DNA from: Pseudomonadota bacterium
GTDB lineage: Bacteria > Pseudomonadota > Alphaproteobacteria > Rhizobiales > Methylopilaceae
Direction of reading: 5' to 3'
DNA: 23,081 nt
Assembly (NCBI GenBank): GCA_023430145.1
Contig: JAEZCD010000208.1
Span: forward strand, 1-23,081
Shown: one piece after another, positions 13,920 through 21,519 of the stretch
Layout: every line of letters begins with the position of its first letter
Numbering within the stretch: the stretch's first letter is position 1
Made by a program: the position numbers and the translations under genes
Notes under the pieces: model-generated
What the model saw: only the letters and a program-made list of their open reading frames with translations
What the model was told of the DNA's origin: nothing
Database searches by the model: none

Positions 13920-14918
13920 TTAGGACGCATGTGACAACTGCACGGAAGGCGCGGTTCGGGAGGCTTCTCGGGCGAGCCGCGTCTCCGCGGCGAGCGCCAA
14001 AAATTCGGCGAGGATCGTCGCCGCGAGCAGCGCGGTCGTCTGCGCCGGCCCGTCGAAGCTCGGATTGACCTCGACGACGTCGGCGCCGGCGATGTCGAGA
14101 TCGTGCAGGCCGCGCAAGAGGGCCAGCGCCTCGCGCGCTGTCGGGCCGCCGGCCTCGGGCGTCTGCACGCCCGGCGCCGCCGACGGATCGACGAAATCGA
14201 GATCGAGGCTGATGTAGACGGGCGCGCCCGCGGTGCGCTCGGCGATGCGGCGGCAGACGGCAGGAAGGCCGATCTCGAACATCTCGTCGGTGCCGATCAC
14301 CGCATAGCCGAGATCGAGCGACTGGCTGACGTCGTCGGCCTGAAACAGCGAGCCGCGCATGCCGACCTGGACCGAGCGGGCCGGATCGACGATTCCCTCC
14401 TCGACCGCGCGGCGGAACGGCGTGCCGGCGCTAAAACGCTTGCCGGCGAAATACTTGTCCCAGGTGTCGGTGTGCGAGTCGAAATGCAAGAGCGCCAGCT
14501 TGCCGTGCCGCTTCGCGAGCGCGCGCAGCACGGCGAGCGACACCGAATGATCGCCCCCGATCCCGAACGGGATGACGCCGGCGCGCACGAGGTGGCCGAC
14601 CGCCTGCTCGATGCGGGCGAGCGAGTCCTCGACATAGCCGGGCACCACCGGCGCATCGCCGGCGTCGGCGACGCGCAGCGCCTCGAAGACGTTGATGCCG
14701 CCGCGGTAGGGATTGATCGGCCGCAGCATCACCGACATCGCCCGGATGGCGTTCGGCGCGAACCTGGCGCCCGCCCGGTAGGGGCCGCCCGAGTCCGACG
14801 GCAGGCCGATGATGGCGGCATCGAGCACCGAAAGATCGGTCGCCTGTGGCAGGCGCATGAAGGTCGGGATGCCGCAGAAGCGTGGCATCTCGAGCGAGTC
14901 GACCGGGAGCCCGCTCAT
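13920..14918 (-). CDS. Agmatinase/arginase-family ureohydrolase
   Basis: A 332-residue manganese-dependent ureohydrolase that should release urea from a guanidino compound. All metal ligands are visible: His124 (GGDHS), Asp147, His149 and Asp151 (FDSHTD), Asp239 and Asp241 (SLDLDFVDP). The opening GIPTFMRLP (16-24) and YRAGARFAPNAIR (47-59) are those of agmatinase, guanidinobutyrase and guanidinopropionase, and the end has VEVNPSFD (282-289). The specificity cannot be read from sequence. Candidates are agmatine, 4-guanidinobutyrate, 3-guanidinopropionate or guanidine itself, since some members hydrolyse free guanidine. The ATG at 14918 has GAGG upstream and leaves a 7-nt gap to the permease; the ATG at 14942 would overlap that gene. 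No HypA/HypB-like accessory genes, which known guanidine hydrolases need, are seen here. Confidence 0.88.
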   Translation of the reverse strand: MSGLPVDSLEMPRFCGIPTFMRLPQATDLSVLDAAIIGLPSDSGGPYRAGARFAPNAIRAMSVMLRPINPYRGGINVFEALRVADAGDAPVVPGYVEDSLARIEQAVGHLVRAGVIPFGIGGDHSVSLAVLRALAKRHGKLALLHFDSHTDTWDKYFAGKRFSAGTPFRRAVEEGIVDPARSVQVGMRGSLFQADDVSQSLDLGYAVIGTDEMFEIGLPAVCRRIAERTAGAPVYISLDLDFVDPSAAPGVQTPEAGGPTAREALALLRGLHDLDIAGADVVEVNPSFDGPAQTTALLAATILAEFLALAAETRLAREASRTAPSVQLSHAS

Positions 14919-14925
14919 GCCCGCC

Positions 14926-15585
14926 TCACGCGTAGCGCGCATAGTGGCGCTCGACCCGCGCCGCCGCGCTCGAGAAGATCGTCGTCATGGCGAGATAGAT
15001 CAGCGCCGCCGCGGTGTAGAACTCGAACGGCCGGAAGGTCGTGGCGATGATCGTCTGCGAATAGAGGGTCAGCTCGACCACGGTGATGGTGGAGAGCAGC
15101 GAGGTGTTCTTCAGCGTCGAGATGGCCTCGTTGGTGATCGGCGGCATGATGATGCGGAACACCTGCGGCAGGACGATTCTGCGCAGCGCATCGAAGCGGC
15201 TCATGCCGAGCGCAATGGCGGATTCGGTCTGGCCCTTCGGGATGGCGAGGAGGCCGGAGCGGACGATCTCGGCCACATAGGCGCCGCTGTTGATGCCGAG
15301 TGCGAGCACGCCGGCCACGAAGGGGGACATCCTGAGGCCGAGCTGCGGCAGGCCGAAATAGACGATGAACACCTGGATCAGCGCCGGCGTGCCGCGGATG
15401 AACCAGATGTAGAAGCGCGCCATGAGCTGCAGCGGCACGATCCGCGAGGAACGGGCCAGCGCCGCCGCAAGCCCGCACGCCCAGCTGACGAGGATGACGA
15501 GCACGGTGATCAGCAGCACCGTCCAGGCGGCGTGCAAGAAGCCCGGCATGTAGGGCCAGACGATCTCGATCCATTCGAGGCTCAT
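14926..15585 (-). CDS. Polar amino acid-type ABC transporter permease
   Basis: A 219-residue inner-membrane permease with about five hydrophobic segments, the first at about 15-48. It carries the family signature WFIRGTPALIQVFIVYFGLP and the EAA-type loop TESAIALGMSRFDALRRIVLPQ. The ATG at 15585 overlaps the ATPase stop by 4 nt. Only one permease gene is present in this unit, so the channel is presumably a homodimer, which many one-permease members of the family use. It ends with AARVERHYARYA. Confidence 0.88.
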   Translation of the reverse strand: MSLEWIEIVWPYMPGFLHAAWTVLLITVLVILVSWACGLAAALARSSRIVPLQLMARFYIWFIRGTPALIQVFIVYFGLPQLGLRMSPFVAGVLALGINSGAYVAEIVRSGLLAIPKGQTESAIALGMSRFDALRRIVLPQVFRIIMPPITNEAISTLKNTSLLSTITVVELTLYSQTIIATTFRPFEFYTAAALIYLAMTTIFSSAAARVERHYARYA

Positions 15586-16409
15586 GGCGCCAACCCCATC
15601 GGTGCGGCGCCGAGCGGCTCGGCGGCGACGTGCTCGTGCAGGATGCGCTTCAGGAACTGGCGCAGGCGCTCGCTCCTCGGCTCGCGCAGCACGCTGCGGG
15701 CGGCGCCCTCCTCGGCGATGACGCCCTGGTCGAAGAAGATCGCCCGCGTGCTGACGTCGCGCGCGAACGCGATCTCGTGCGTGACGATCAGCATCGTCAT
15801 GCCCTCGGCGGCGAGCGCGGCCATCAGCGCCAGCACCTCGCCGACGAGCTCGGGATCGAGCGCCGAGGTGACCTCGTCGAACAGCATCGCCTTCGGTTGC
15901 ATGGCGAGCGCGCGGGCGATGGCGACGCGCTGCTGCTGGCCGCCCGAGAGGTGCGCCGGATAGGCGTCGCGCTTCTCGACAAGGCCGATGCGGCGCAGCA
16001 GCCATTCTGCATACTCGACCGCCTCGCCGCGCGGCGTCTTCCTCACCAGCACCGGCGCCTCGATGACGTTCTCCAGCACCGTCATGTGCGGCCAGAGATT
16101 GTAGCTCTGGAACACCATGCCGATGGAGGCACGCATGCGCCGAAGATCGCTCGCGGAAGGTTTTCGCGCCCCCTCGCCGAACTCGAACTGTGCACCGTCG
16201 AAGCGGATGCGGCCCGCGTCCGGCATCTCGAGCATGTTGATGCAGCGCAGGAAGGTGCTCTTGCCGGAGCCGCTGGCGCCGATGATCGACACTACCTCGC
16301 CCGGCCGCACGTCGACCGAGACGCCCTTCAGCACCTCCACCGGGCCAAAGCTCTTCCGCAATCCCTCGATCCGGATCAGGGGCGCGAAGGAGCTCGGCGC
16401 GTCGGTCAC
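15582..16409 (-). CDS. Polar amino acid-type ABC transporter ATPase
   Basis: A 275-residue ATPase. Walker A is GASGSGKST (44-52), the Q-loop is VFQSYNLWPHMT (99-110), the signature is LSGGQ (154-158), Walker B is AMLFDE (174-179), and the switch His lies in IVTHEIAF. The C-terminus continues about 15 residues past the usual end (HEHVAAEPLGAAPMGLAP). It overlaps the DUF1989 gene upstream and the permease downstream by 4 nt each, which indicates tight coupling. Resemblance to HisP/GlnQ/OccP is general and gives no substrate. Confidence 0.9.
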   Translation of the reverse strand: MTDAPSSFAPLIRIEGLRKSFGPVEVLKGVSVDVRPGEVVSIIGASGSGKSTFLRCINMLEMPDAGRIRFDGAQFEFGEGARKPSASDLRRMRASIGMVFQSYNLWPHMTVLENVIEAPVLVRKTPRGEAVEYAEWLLRRIGLVEKRDAYPAHLSGGQQQRVAIARALAMQPKAMLFDEVTSALDPELVGEVLALMAALAAEGMTMLIVTHEIAFARDVSTRAIFFDQGVIAEEGAARSVLREPRSERLRQFLKRILHEHVAAEPLGAAPMGLAP

Positions 16410-17023
16410 GCGGCGGCCTCCGGGAGGATCTCGACGAGGCAGTCGCGCGGCGTCCGGTCGGGACCGTTGATGGTGGTGACGTCCTGCGGACAGGAGGAGA
16501 GGACGAGCAAAATGTCCTCGTCGGCGCGCAGCGTGACATAGGCGCCGGGCTTGTTGGCCGGCAAGAGGCGCTCGATGGTGCCGTCGTCGTGCACCTTCAC
16601 GCTCATGAAGAGGTTCACGGGACTCGGCGTGAAGGGGATGTCGGTGCCGGCCTCCTGCATCGCCTCGTGCAGATTGTCGGCGCAGCTGCGGTGGTAGCCC
16701 TCGACCCCGAGCTGGCGGTAGATCGCCTTGTTGCAGGCGCAGAGCAGAATGTCGTGCCGGCCGGCCGACGTGTCCTCGACGATGGTGATCAGCGGCCGAC
16801 GCTCGGTGCTGACGAGCGGGATGTCCTTGTCGGCGGCGACCACGCTGTTGAACGAGCGCGTATTGTCCATCGACAGGTGCTCGAGGACGTCGTCCGCCGC
16901 GAAGGCCCAGGTGTCCACCGCCTGCGTGCCGTAGGGGTTGGTGATGCGCACGCGCTGCCCCTTCTTGACGCGAAACGCTTTTCCGCGCGCTGCCGGCAGC
17001 ACGATGGAGTTTTCCCCGGTCAT
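16406..17023 (-). CDS. DUF1989 protein (urea carboxylase-associated / carboxyguanidine deiminase family)
   Basis: A 205-residue cytosolic protein of the DUF1989 family. The features I recognise are GTQAVDTWAF (32-41), the DTSAGRHDILLCACNKAIY segment (84-102) with Cys95 and Cys97, GYHRSCADNLHEAM (109-122) with His111 and Cys114, SPVNLFM (134-140), and the C-terminal SSCPQDVTTING (177-188) with Cys178. Some members (CgdA and CgdB) act together as carboxyguanidine deiminase after guanidine carboxylase. Here only one copy is present and no carboxylase is seen, so the activity may differ. As first gene of an operon with a ureohydrolase and an importer, a role in handling a C-N compound is likely. 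The ATG at 17023 has GGGAG upstream; an alternative ATG at 17035 is less well placed. Confidence 0.8.
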   Translation of the reverse strand: MTGENSIVLPAARGKAFRVKKGQRVRITNPYGTQAVDTWAFAADDVLEHLSMDNTRSFNSVVAADKDIPLVSTERRPLITIVEDTSAGRHDILLCACNKAIYRQLGVEGYHRSCADNLHEAMQEAGTDIPFTPSPVNLFMSVKVHDDGTIERLLPANKPGAYVTLRADEDILLVLSSCPQDVTTINGPDRTPRDCLVEILPEAAA

Positions 17024-17074
17024 CCGCTCTCCCATTCCCGGCGCCACCCGTCGCGGGCGGCCCTCAACGCGGTG

Positions 17075-17103
17075 ATCTTGTTTGGTATACCGCTGGCGTT
17101 CAA
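17075..17103 (-). promoter_or_regulatory. Candidate promoter with GGTATACC operator for the DUF1989-transporter operon
   Basis: On the minus strand, TTGAAC (17098-17103) and CAAGAT (17075-17080) are spaced 17 bp apart, a sigma-70-like arrangement with a weak -10. The spacer contains the perfect palindrome GGTATACC (17084-17091). FCD-type GntR regulators often bind short dyads of the TGGTATACCA kind, and one such regulator is encoded in this operon. A repressor bound here would cover the promoter. Confidence 0.5.
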
Positions 17104-17940
17104 GTGGAATTTTTAAGCAGGCGGCGACGCCGGATTGGGCAGATCGAAGGTTGTGGCGAGTGGTGCCGGCGCGGCGCCGCCGGCTCTGCGCGCCGGGCCA
17201 AGCGATCCAGCCGGGCCCGGGTCCGGAAAGCCTCGCGACCCGCGAAAGATGACGCCGCGCCGAACGTGCCGAGATCATGCTCGGGCGCGGACTGCGCAGC
17301 GCCCGGTAAAAGCCCGACCGGAAAGGGATTGGCGCTGGCTCACCCAGCGCGAGGATCGCCGGACTGTCCGGCGGAGGGCGACGAGCACCAGCCGGGTCCA
17401 ACAGCCGAGAGAGGTAAATTGGTCCTTGCCATAATGCGTCATAGTGTTGATAATCAGCAACTAGCGCATTTCCAGATTGTTAATAACAATTCTAAAATGC
17501 GAAGTAATCGACGTCATCATCCATCGCATGAATCAGGTTTCACTCATGGCTTCGATGGAAATGCACGTGCTTTGTTGCTGTATTTGGTGAGTCCGGGGGG
17601 ACTCCAAGGTAAGCGGCGGCCGAACCTGCAGAACTGTTATCGACAAATAAGCTCGAATGTCAGGAATCTCGACCCCGTGGCGCGCAGGAGGATTGGCGCC
17701 CCGGGATCACGATATGTGTGGATGCATCACATCGGCTGCCGCGGATACGGGGTTGAAGATCATCGAGCCGGGCGACGGGCGATCGGTACAGCCGCGGCAC
17801 AAGAGACCTCGGAACGCCCATATCCGGTGAGTCGAGACGAGACGCCGGCAGCTCGCACGCCATCGGGCCTCCATCGCCGTGGTTCGAAGCGTGTGCGGAT
17901 CAGATCGGGGATGTGCTTGCAGTGCGTTGTCGTCGCCCGG
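17104..17940. other. Gene-poor gap with AT-rich segment and small palindromes
   Basis: This is about 840 bp with no gene I can support. The part to 17400 is GC-rich and contains the dyad CGCCGGACTGTCCGGCG (17357-17373). From about 17410 to 17660 composition turns clearly AT-richer than anywhere else in the window, with the perfect dyad ATTGTTAATAACAAT (17476-17490) and a hairpin GAGTCC-GGGG-GGACTC (17589-17604). Long open frames here continue antisense into the BtpA-type gene and have no recognisable protein content. Possible explanations are a decayed acquired segment or a regulatory region. Confidence 0.55.
17476..17490. repeat. AT-rich perfect dyad
   Basis: ATTGTTAATAACAAT is a perfect inverted repeat with 7-bp arms around one base. 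It stands out in this GC-rich DNA and could be a protein-binding site. No adjacent gene within 400 bp obviously uses it. Confidence 0.4.
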
Positions 17941-18717
17941 TTATCGGGATCTCGCCGAGGCCTCGACGAGCCGCCGGACCGCGTCCCGGTCCCAGCGGAT
18001 CAGATCGGTCGGCGCGGCGTCCTTGCGCAGCAGAGACGTGCTGACGATGGCGCCGTCGGCCTCCGAGAGCGCCTCGGCGACATTGCCGGCATCGACGCCG
18101 CCGCCGACGAAGATCGGCCGCTGCACGCCGGCCGCCCGGGCATGCCGCACGCGGCCGAGCGTGTCGGCGAAGCTGCCGCCGGTGACGATCACGCCGTCGG
18201 CGCCCATCTGCTGCACCCAGAGCGCCGCCGTCGTGTCGGCGACCGGCGCCAGCGGCACGCTGGTGCGGTCGTGCGCGTCGGCGAGGATGGCGATGTCGGT
18301 GCGCCCGAGCTTTCGGCGGTAGTCGACCGCCTCGAGGGCGAGGCCGCTGCGCGGCCCCTCGGCGTTCACCGAGGCGCCGACGAAGATCTTCAGCCGCACG
18401 AAATCGGCGTCGGCGGCGTTGGCGATGGCGAGCGGCGCGACGGCATCGTGCGCCTGCACGATGATGCCGAGAACGGTATCCGGGAACTCCTTTCGGAAGC
18501 CGCGCGCGAGCGCCCCCATCATCGCCACCGTCTCGGCGGCCGCAGGGCCGGTTTCGCGCGTCTCGTCCTGGACCTTGATGGCGCCGATGCCGCCCTCGAC
18601 GAAGATATGGGCATTGGTAAGAAGAAAATCCTCGTAGTAGGAGAATGTGCCCTGCCGCATCGGCCGGAACGGCGGCAGCTGCAGGGCGGCGATCAGAGGC
18701 GGCAGCGGTCGCGCCAT
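17941..18717 (-). CDS. BtpA/SgcQ-family TIM-barrel protein
   Basis: A 258-residue cytosolic protein. The central and C-terminal parts carry the BtpA-family pattern: AIANAADADFVRLKIFVGASV (97-117), the YRRKLGRTDIAILADAH region (133-149), GADGVIVTGGSFADT (172-186) and PIFVGGGVDAGNVAEAL (201-217), which resemble the phosphate-binding end of a TIM barrel. The usual N-terminal H.PPLPGSP motif and the EN.gD.PF motif are changed (ALQLPPFRPMR, KVQDETRETG), so it is a divergent member. BtpA was linked to photosystem I in cyanobacteria, but bacterial SgcQ-type members sit in sugar or nucleoside catabolic loci. The ATG at 18717 has GAGGA about 9 nt upstream. It is divergent from the DeoR gene, which probably controls it. 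Confidence 0.8.
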   Translation of the reverse strand: MARPLPPLIAALQLPPFRPMRQGTFSYYEDFLLTNAHIFVEGGIGAIKVQDETRETGPAAAETVAMMGALARGFRKEFPDTVLGIIVQAHDAVAPLAIANAADADFVRLKIFVGASVNAEGPRSGLALEAVDYRRKLGRTDIAILADAHDRTSVPLAPVADTTAALWVQQMGADGVIVTGGSFADTLGRVRHARAAGVQRPIFVGGGVDAGNVAEALSEADGAIVSTSLLRKDAAPTDLIRWDRDAVRRLVEASARSR

Positions 18718-18848
18718 GCGGGCGGTCCTCGGCGAGCCGCAACGGAGGGGCGCGCGCGCGCCCATCGGGTGCGGCCGGGTTGGCTTCAACTGGGCCGTGA
18801 GAGACAATGGCGGGCGCCTCCGGTTCGAAGGCGAGGGTTCTTTAGCTC

Positions 18849-19622
18849 ATGACTTCTTTGAAAGCGAGCGAAAGGCACAGCAGGATCCTCGACCTGCTGC
18901 ACGCGGAAGGCCGTGTCGAGGTCTCGGCGCTGGCCAGCGCCCTTGCGGTCTCCGAGGTGACGGTGCGGTCCGACCTGTTCCACCTCGAGAAGCAGCAGTT
19001 CCTGCGACGCATCCGCGGCGGTGCCATCCTGGTGCGGACGAGCCGCTACGAGCGGCCGCTCGATCTTTCCGCTGGCCTGCGACGCAGGGAGAAGGAGCGC
19101 ATCGCCGGCCTCGCCGTCGACCTCATCCGCGATGGCGAGACGATCATCCTCGACACCGGATCGACGCTGGCCGAGCTCGCCCGCCTGTTCCCGAAGAATC
19201 TCTCCGACGTCGCCGTCGTCACCAATGCGCTCGACATCGCCATCCAGCTGTCGACGCATCCCGGCGTCACCGTCTTCGCCACCGGCGGCCGGGTGCGCCC
19301 GCGCTTCAACTCGCTGATCTCCCCTTACGGCAAGCTGCTGCTCGGCGAGATCAACGCCGACATCGCCTTCATGAGCTGCGCCGGGGTCGACGCGGAAAAG
19401 GGCTTCACCAACAGCAACTGGCAGGAGGCGGAGATCAAGCAGGCGATGATCAAGGCCGCCCGCCGCGTGATCTTCCTCGCCGACCATTCGAAGCTGAAGC
19501 ACGTGGCGAGCGCCCGCATCGCCGGCCTCGATGCCGCCGACCTGATGATCACCGACAGCAATGCGTCGCCCGAGCACCTCCGCGAGCTGCGCGCGACCGG
19601 CCTCGAAGTGCAGGTCGCCTGA
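18849..19622 (+). CDS. DeoR/GlpR-family transcriptional regulator
   Basis: A 257-residue regulator. The N-terminal DeoR-type winged helix is at about 8-60, with VSALASALAVSEVTVRSDLF (25-44) and the RIRGGAI wing (54-60). The DeoR sensor domain follows with LDTGST (101-106), VVTNALDIA (123-131), the ADIAFMSCAGVD region and EAEIKQAMI (193-201), which with ADHSKL (211-216) form the sugar-phosphate or phosphorylated-effector site in this family. It is probably a repressor of the divergent BtpA-type gene and of the amidohydrolase/binding-protein unit 400 bp downstream. Repeats of CGAAAGGAAA downstream of it are candidate operators. The ATG at 18849 has GAGGG 11 nt upstream. Confidence 0.88.
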   Translation: MTSLKASERHSRILDLLHAEGRVEVSALASALAVSEVTVRSDLFHLEKQQFLRRIRGGAILVRTSRYERPLDLSAGLRRREKERIAGLAVDLIRDGETIILDTGSTLAELARLFPKNLSDVAVVTNALDIAIQLSTHPGVTVFATGGRVRPRFNSLISPYGKLLLGEINADIAFMSCAGVDAEKGFTNSNWQEAEIKQAMIKAARRVIFLADHSKLKHVASARIAGLDAADLMITDSNASPEHLRELRATGLEVQVA

Positions 19623-20019
19623 CGCGCGCTCGTGCTCCGAAAGGAAACGAAAGCGTCTGCAACCGGTGACCGCGGCGCTCGCCGGCGGGCCGGGAGGCTT
19701 TGGCGGATGCATCCTATCCATGCGCAGCGCCGATTTCGAAAGGAAAGGACGTTCATCGAAAGCACGCGGCCAGCGGCTAAGCATGTGGCCGGCCGGCTCC
19801 CCGCCCGTCGAAGGACATCTCATCATTGCGCTAAGTGCTTGTATTCTCTGAGCACATAGGAAACCTCAGATCCCCGATGCCTGCCGCAAGGGCGGCACTG
19901 CGTAAACGCAAGGCATTTCTTCGAACTCTTTCATTTGCAGAGCTTACGCAAATTTCTGTTGCGCGGCCGTGATCGCCATCGCTAGTCTCGCTGCAGCTGG
20001 CCAACGACACCGGACCCGC
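19623..20019. other. Intergenic region upstream of the amidohydrolase unit
   Basis: This is about 400 bp without a supportable gene. Besides the CGAAAG motifs it holds a stem-loop TGCCGC-AAGG-GCGGCA (19882-19897) and a direct repeat, ACGCAA-GGC-ATTTCT at 19906-19920 and ACGCAA-ATTTCT at 19946-19957, whose copies start exactly 40 bp apart. The 19830-19960 part is relatively AT-rich and probably contains the promoter of the downstream genes. Confidence 0.45.
19638..19763. promoter_or_regulatory. Repeated CGAAAG/GGAAA motifs, candidate DeoR operators
   Basis: CGAAAGGAAACGAAAG occurs at 19638-19653 and CGAAAGGAAAGG at 19737-19748, followed by TCGAAAGC at 19756-19763. A similar GAAAGCGAGCGAAAGG lies at the very start of the DeoR gene (about 18860-18875). 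DeoR-family regulators often bind direct repeats containing TTTC/GAAA steps, so these copies may be binding sites. The motif is short and its match is unproven. Confidence 0.35.
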
Positions 20020-21519
20020 ATGCGCACACGCCTGTCCTCTCGCTGGGTCCTGGGATTTGCCCGTGGCGATCATGTTCTCGTCGAGGACGGCGAGGTGTTG
20101 GTCGAGGGCAACCGCATCCTGCGGGTCGGTCCGCGCTCCGAGGTGCCCTGCGACGCCGATCACGATTTCGGTACCGCCCTCATCGCCCCCGGCTTCGTCG
20201 ATCTCGACGCGCTCGCCGACGTCGACACGACCATTCTGTCCTATGACGCGCCGGGCGCCGACCGGCGGGCGCGGTTGCCGTCGCGAGACTTTGTGGAGCG
20301 GCGCGCGCGCGACGTGTTGACGCCCGGCGAACAGGTCGCCGGCGCCCGCGCCGCCTTCGCGCAGCTGCTGCTCGGCGGCGTCACCACCGCGCTGCCCGTC
20401 ACATCGCTCCTGCATCGCGCCTGGGCCGAGAGCGCCGACGAGCTCGACGGGATCGCCGGCCTCGCCGGCGAGCTCGGCATCCGCCTCGTGCTCGGCCCGA
20501 GCTTCCGCTCGGCCGTCAATGTGTGCGAGGCGGACGGCAGGGTCGGCCAGGTCGAGCGTGCCGGGCGCGGCGCCGCCGGCCTGCGCGATGCGGTCGACTT
20601 CATCGCCCGCTGGGTCGGTGATCCGCTCGTCTCGGGCCTCCTCGTCCCCTCCACCGTCGACACGTGCTCGGACGCGCTCCTGCGCGAGACCGCAGCGGCG
20701 GCGGATGAGCTCGACGTGCCCTTCCGCCTGCACTGCTGCCAGTCGCCCATCGAGGCCGAGCTGATCTGGGAGCGCTCCGGTCAGACGTCGATCGGCCTCC
20801 TGGAAACGCTTGGCGTGCTGTCGCGGCGGGCGCTGCTGCCGCATGCGATCGTGCTCGGCGGCCCCTCCGGCGACCCGGATCTCGCCCGCGCCGACGTCGA
20901 TGCGCTGCAGCGCTCGGGGGCGGTCGTCGTGCATTGCCCGCTGGTCGTCGGCCGCGGCGGCAGACGGCTCTCGAGCTTCGGCGGTTTTCGCGGGCGCGGC
21001 ATTCGCATCGGGCTCGGCACCGACACGGCGCCGGGGGACATGCTGATGAATCTCCAGCTCGGCGTCGCCACCGCGCGCATGGAACCCGTGCCGGCCGGCC
21101 CGGCCGACTATTTCCGCGCCGCGACGCTCGGCGGCGCCGACGCCATCGGCCGGCCCGATCTCGGCCGCCTCGCGGCAGGGGCCGCTGCCGACCTCGTCGT
21201 CTGGGATCTGGCCGATCTCCTCGTGCAGCCGGTGCACGACCCGGTGCAGGCGCTCTTCCTGATGCCGCCCGGCCGGCGCGCGCGGGAGGTCTGGGTGGCC
21301 GGCCGGCGCGTGGTGGGGAACTTCCGGCTTATCGCCGGCGACGAGCGAAAGATCGCCGCGGCAGTGCCGCCGATCTTCGACAAGCTGCGCGAGGCCTATG
21401 CCGAACGCAGCCCCGATGGTGCAGACTGGCGGAGTCTCTTTCCGCCGAGCTTTCCGATCGCCGCGGCGGACAGGAGCTTCGCGGCGCTCGCCCACCCCGT
21501 CTCAGGAGGACAGGCATGA
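20020..21519 (+). CDS. Amidohydrolase-family protein lacking the HxH metal motif
   Basis: A 499-residue protein of the chlorohydrolase/cytosine-deaminase-like amidohydrolase family. The N-terminal beta-sandwich (about 1-55, with VLVEDGEVLVEGNRILRVG) leads into the barrel at LIAPGFVDLDALADVD (54-69). Family members normally have HxH where this one has DLDAL. Later ligands are kept: His238 (FRLHCCQS), His275 (LLPHAIVLGG) and Asp335 (GLGTDTAPGDM). The C-terminal sandwich has LGRLAAGAAADLVVWDL. Hydrolysis or deamination of a C-N bond is expected if the site is functional; a changed metal site or different reaction is possible. The ATG at 20020 is preferred over a GTG at 19969 by domain start. It overlaps the binding-protein gene by 4 nt (ATGA), so its substrate is probably imported by that transporter. 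Confidence 0.75.
   Translation: MRTRLSSRWVLGFARGDHVLVEDGEVLVEGNRILRVGPRSEVPCDADHDFGTALIAPGFVDLDALADVDTTILSYDAPGADRRARLPSRDFVERRARDVLTPGEQVAGARAAFAQLLLGGVTTALPVTSLLHRAWAESADELDGIAGLAGELGIRLVLGPSFRSAVNVCEADGRVGQVERAGRGAAGLRDAVDFIARWVGDPLVSGLLVPSTVDTCSDALLRETAAAADELDVPFRLHCCQSPIEAELIWERSGQTSIGLLETLGVLSRRALLPHAIVLGGPSGDPDLARADVDALQRSGAVVVHCPLVVGRGGRRLSSFGGFRGRGIRIGLGTDTAPGDMLMNLQLGVATARMEPVPAGPADYFRAATLGGADAIGRPDLGRLAAGAAADLVVWDLADLLVQPVHDPVQALFLMPPGRRAREVWVAGRRVVGNFRLIAGDERKIAAAVPPIFDKLREAYAERSPDGADWRSLFPPSFPIAAADRSFAALAHPVSGGQA

Noticed and set aside
17104..18852. 582-codon plus-strand open frame
   Set aside because: It crosses the AT-rich gap and runs antisense through the BtpA-family gene. 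There is no recognisable domain and no ribosome-binding site.
19831..21495. 554-codon minus-strand open frame
   Set aside because: It is antisense to the amidohydrolase; the content is a low-complexity shadow.
20934..21515. Upstream in-frame extension of the oligopeptide-binding protein
   Set aside because: It overlaps the amidohydrolase gene in another frame. The signal peptide and AGGAGG place the start at 21516.
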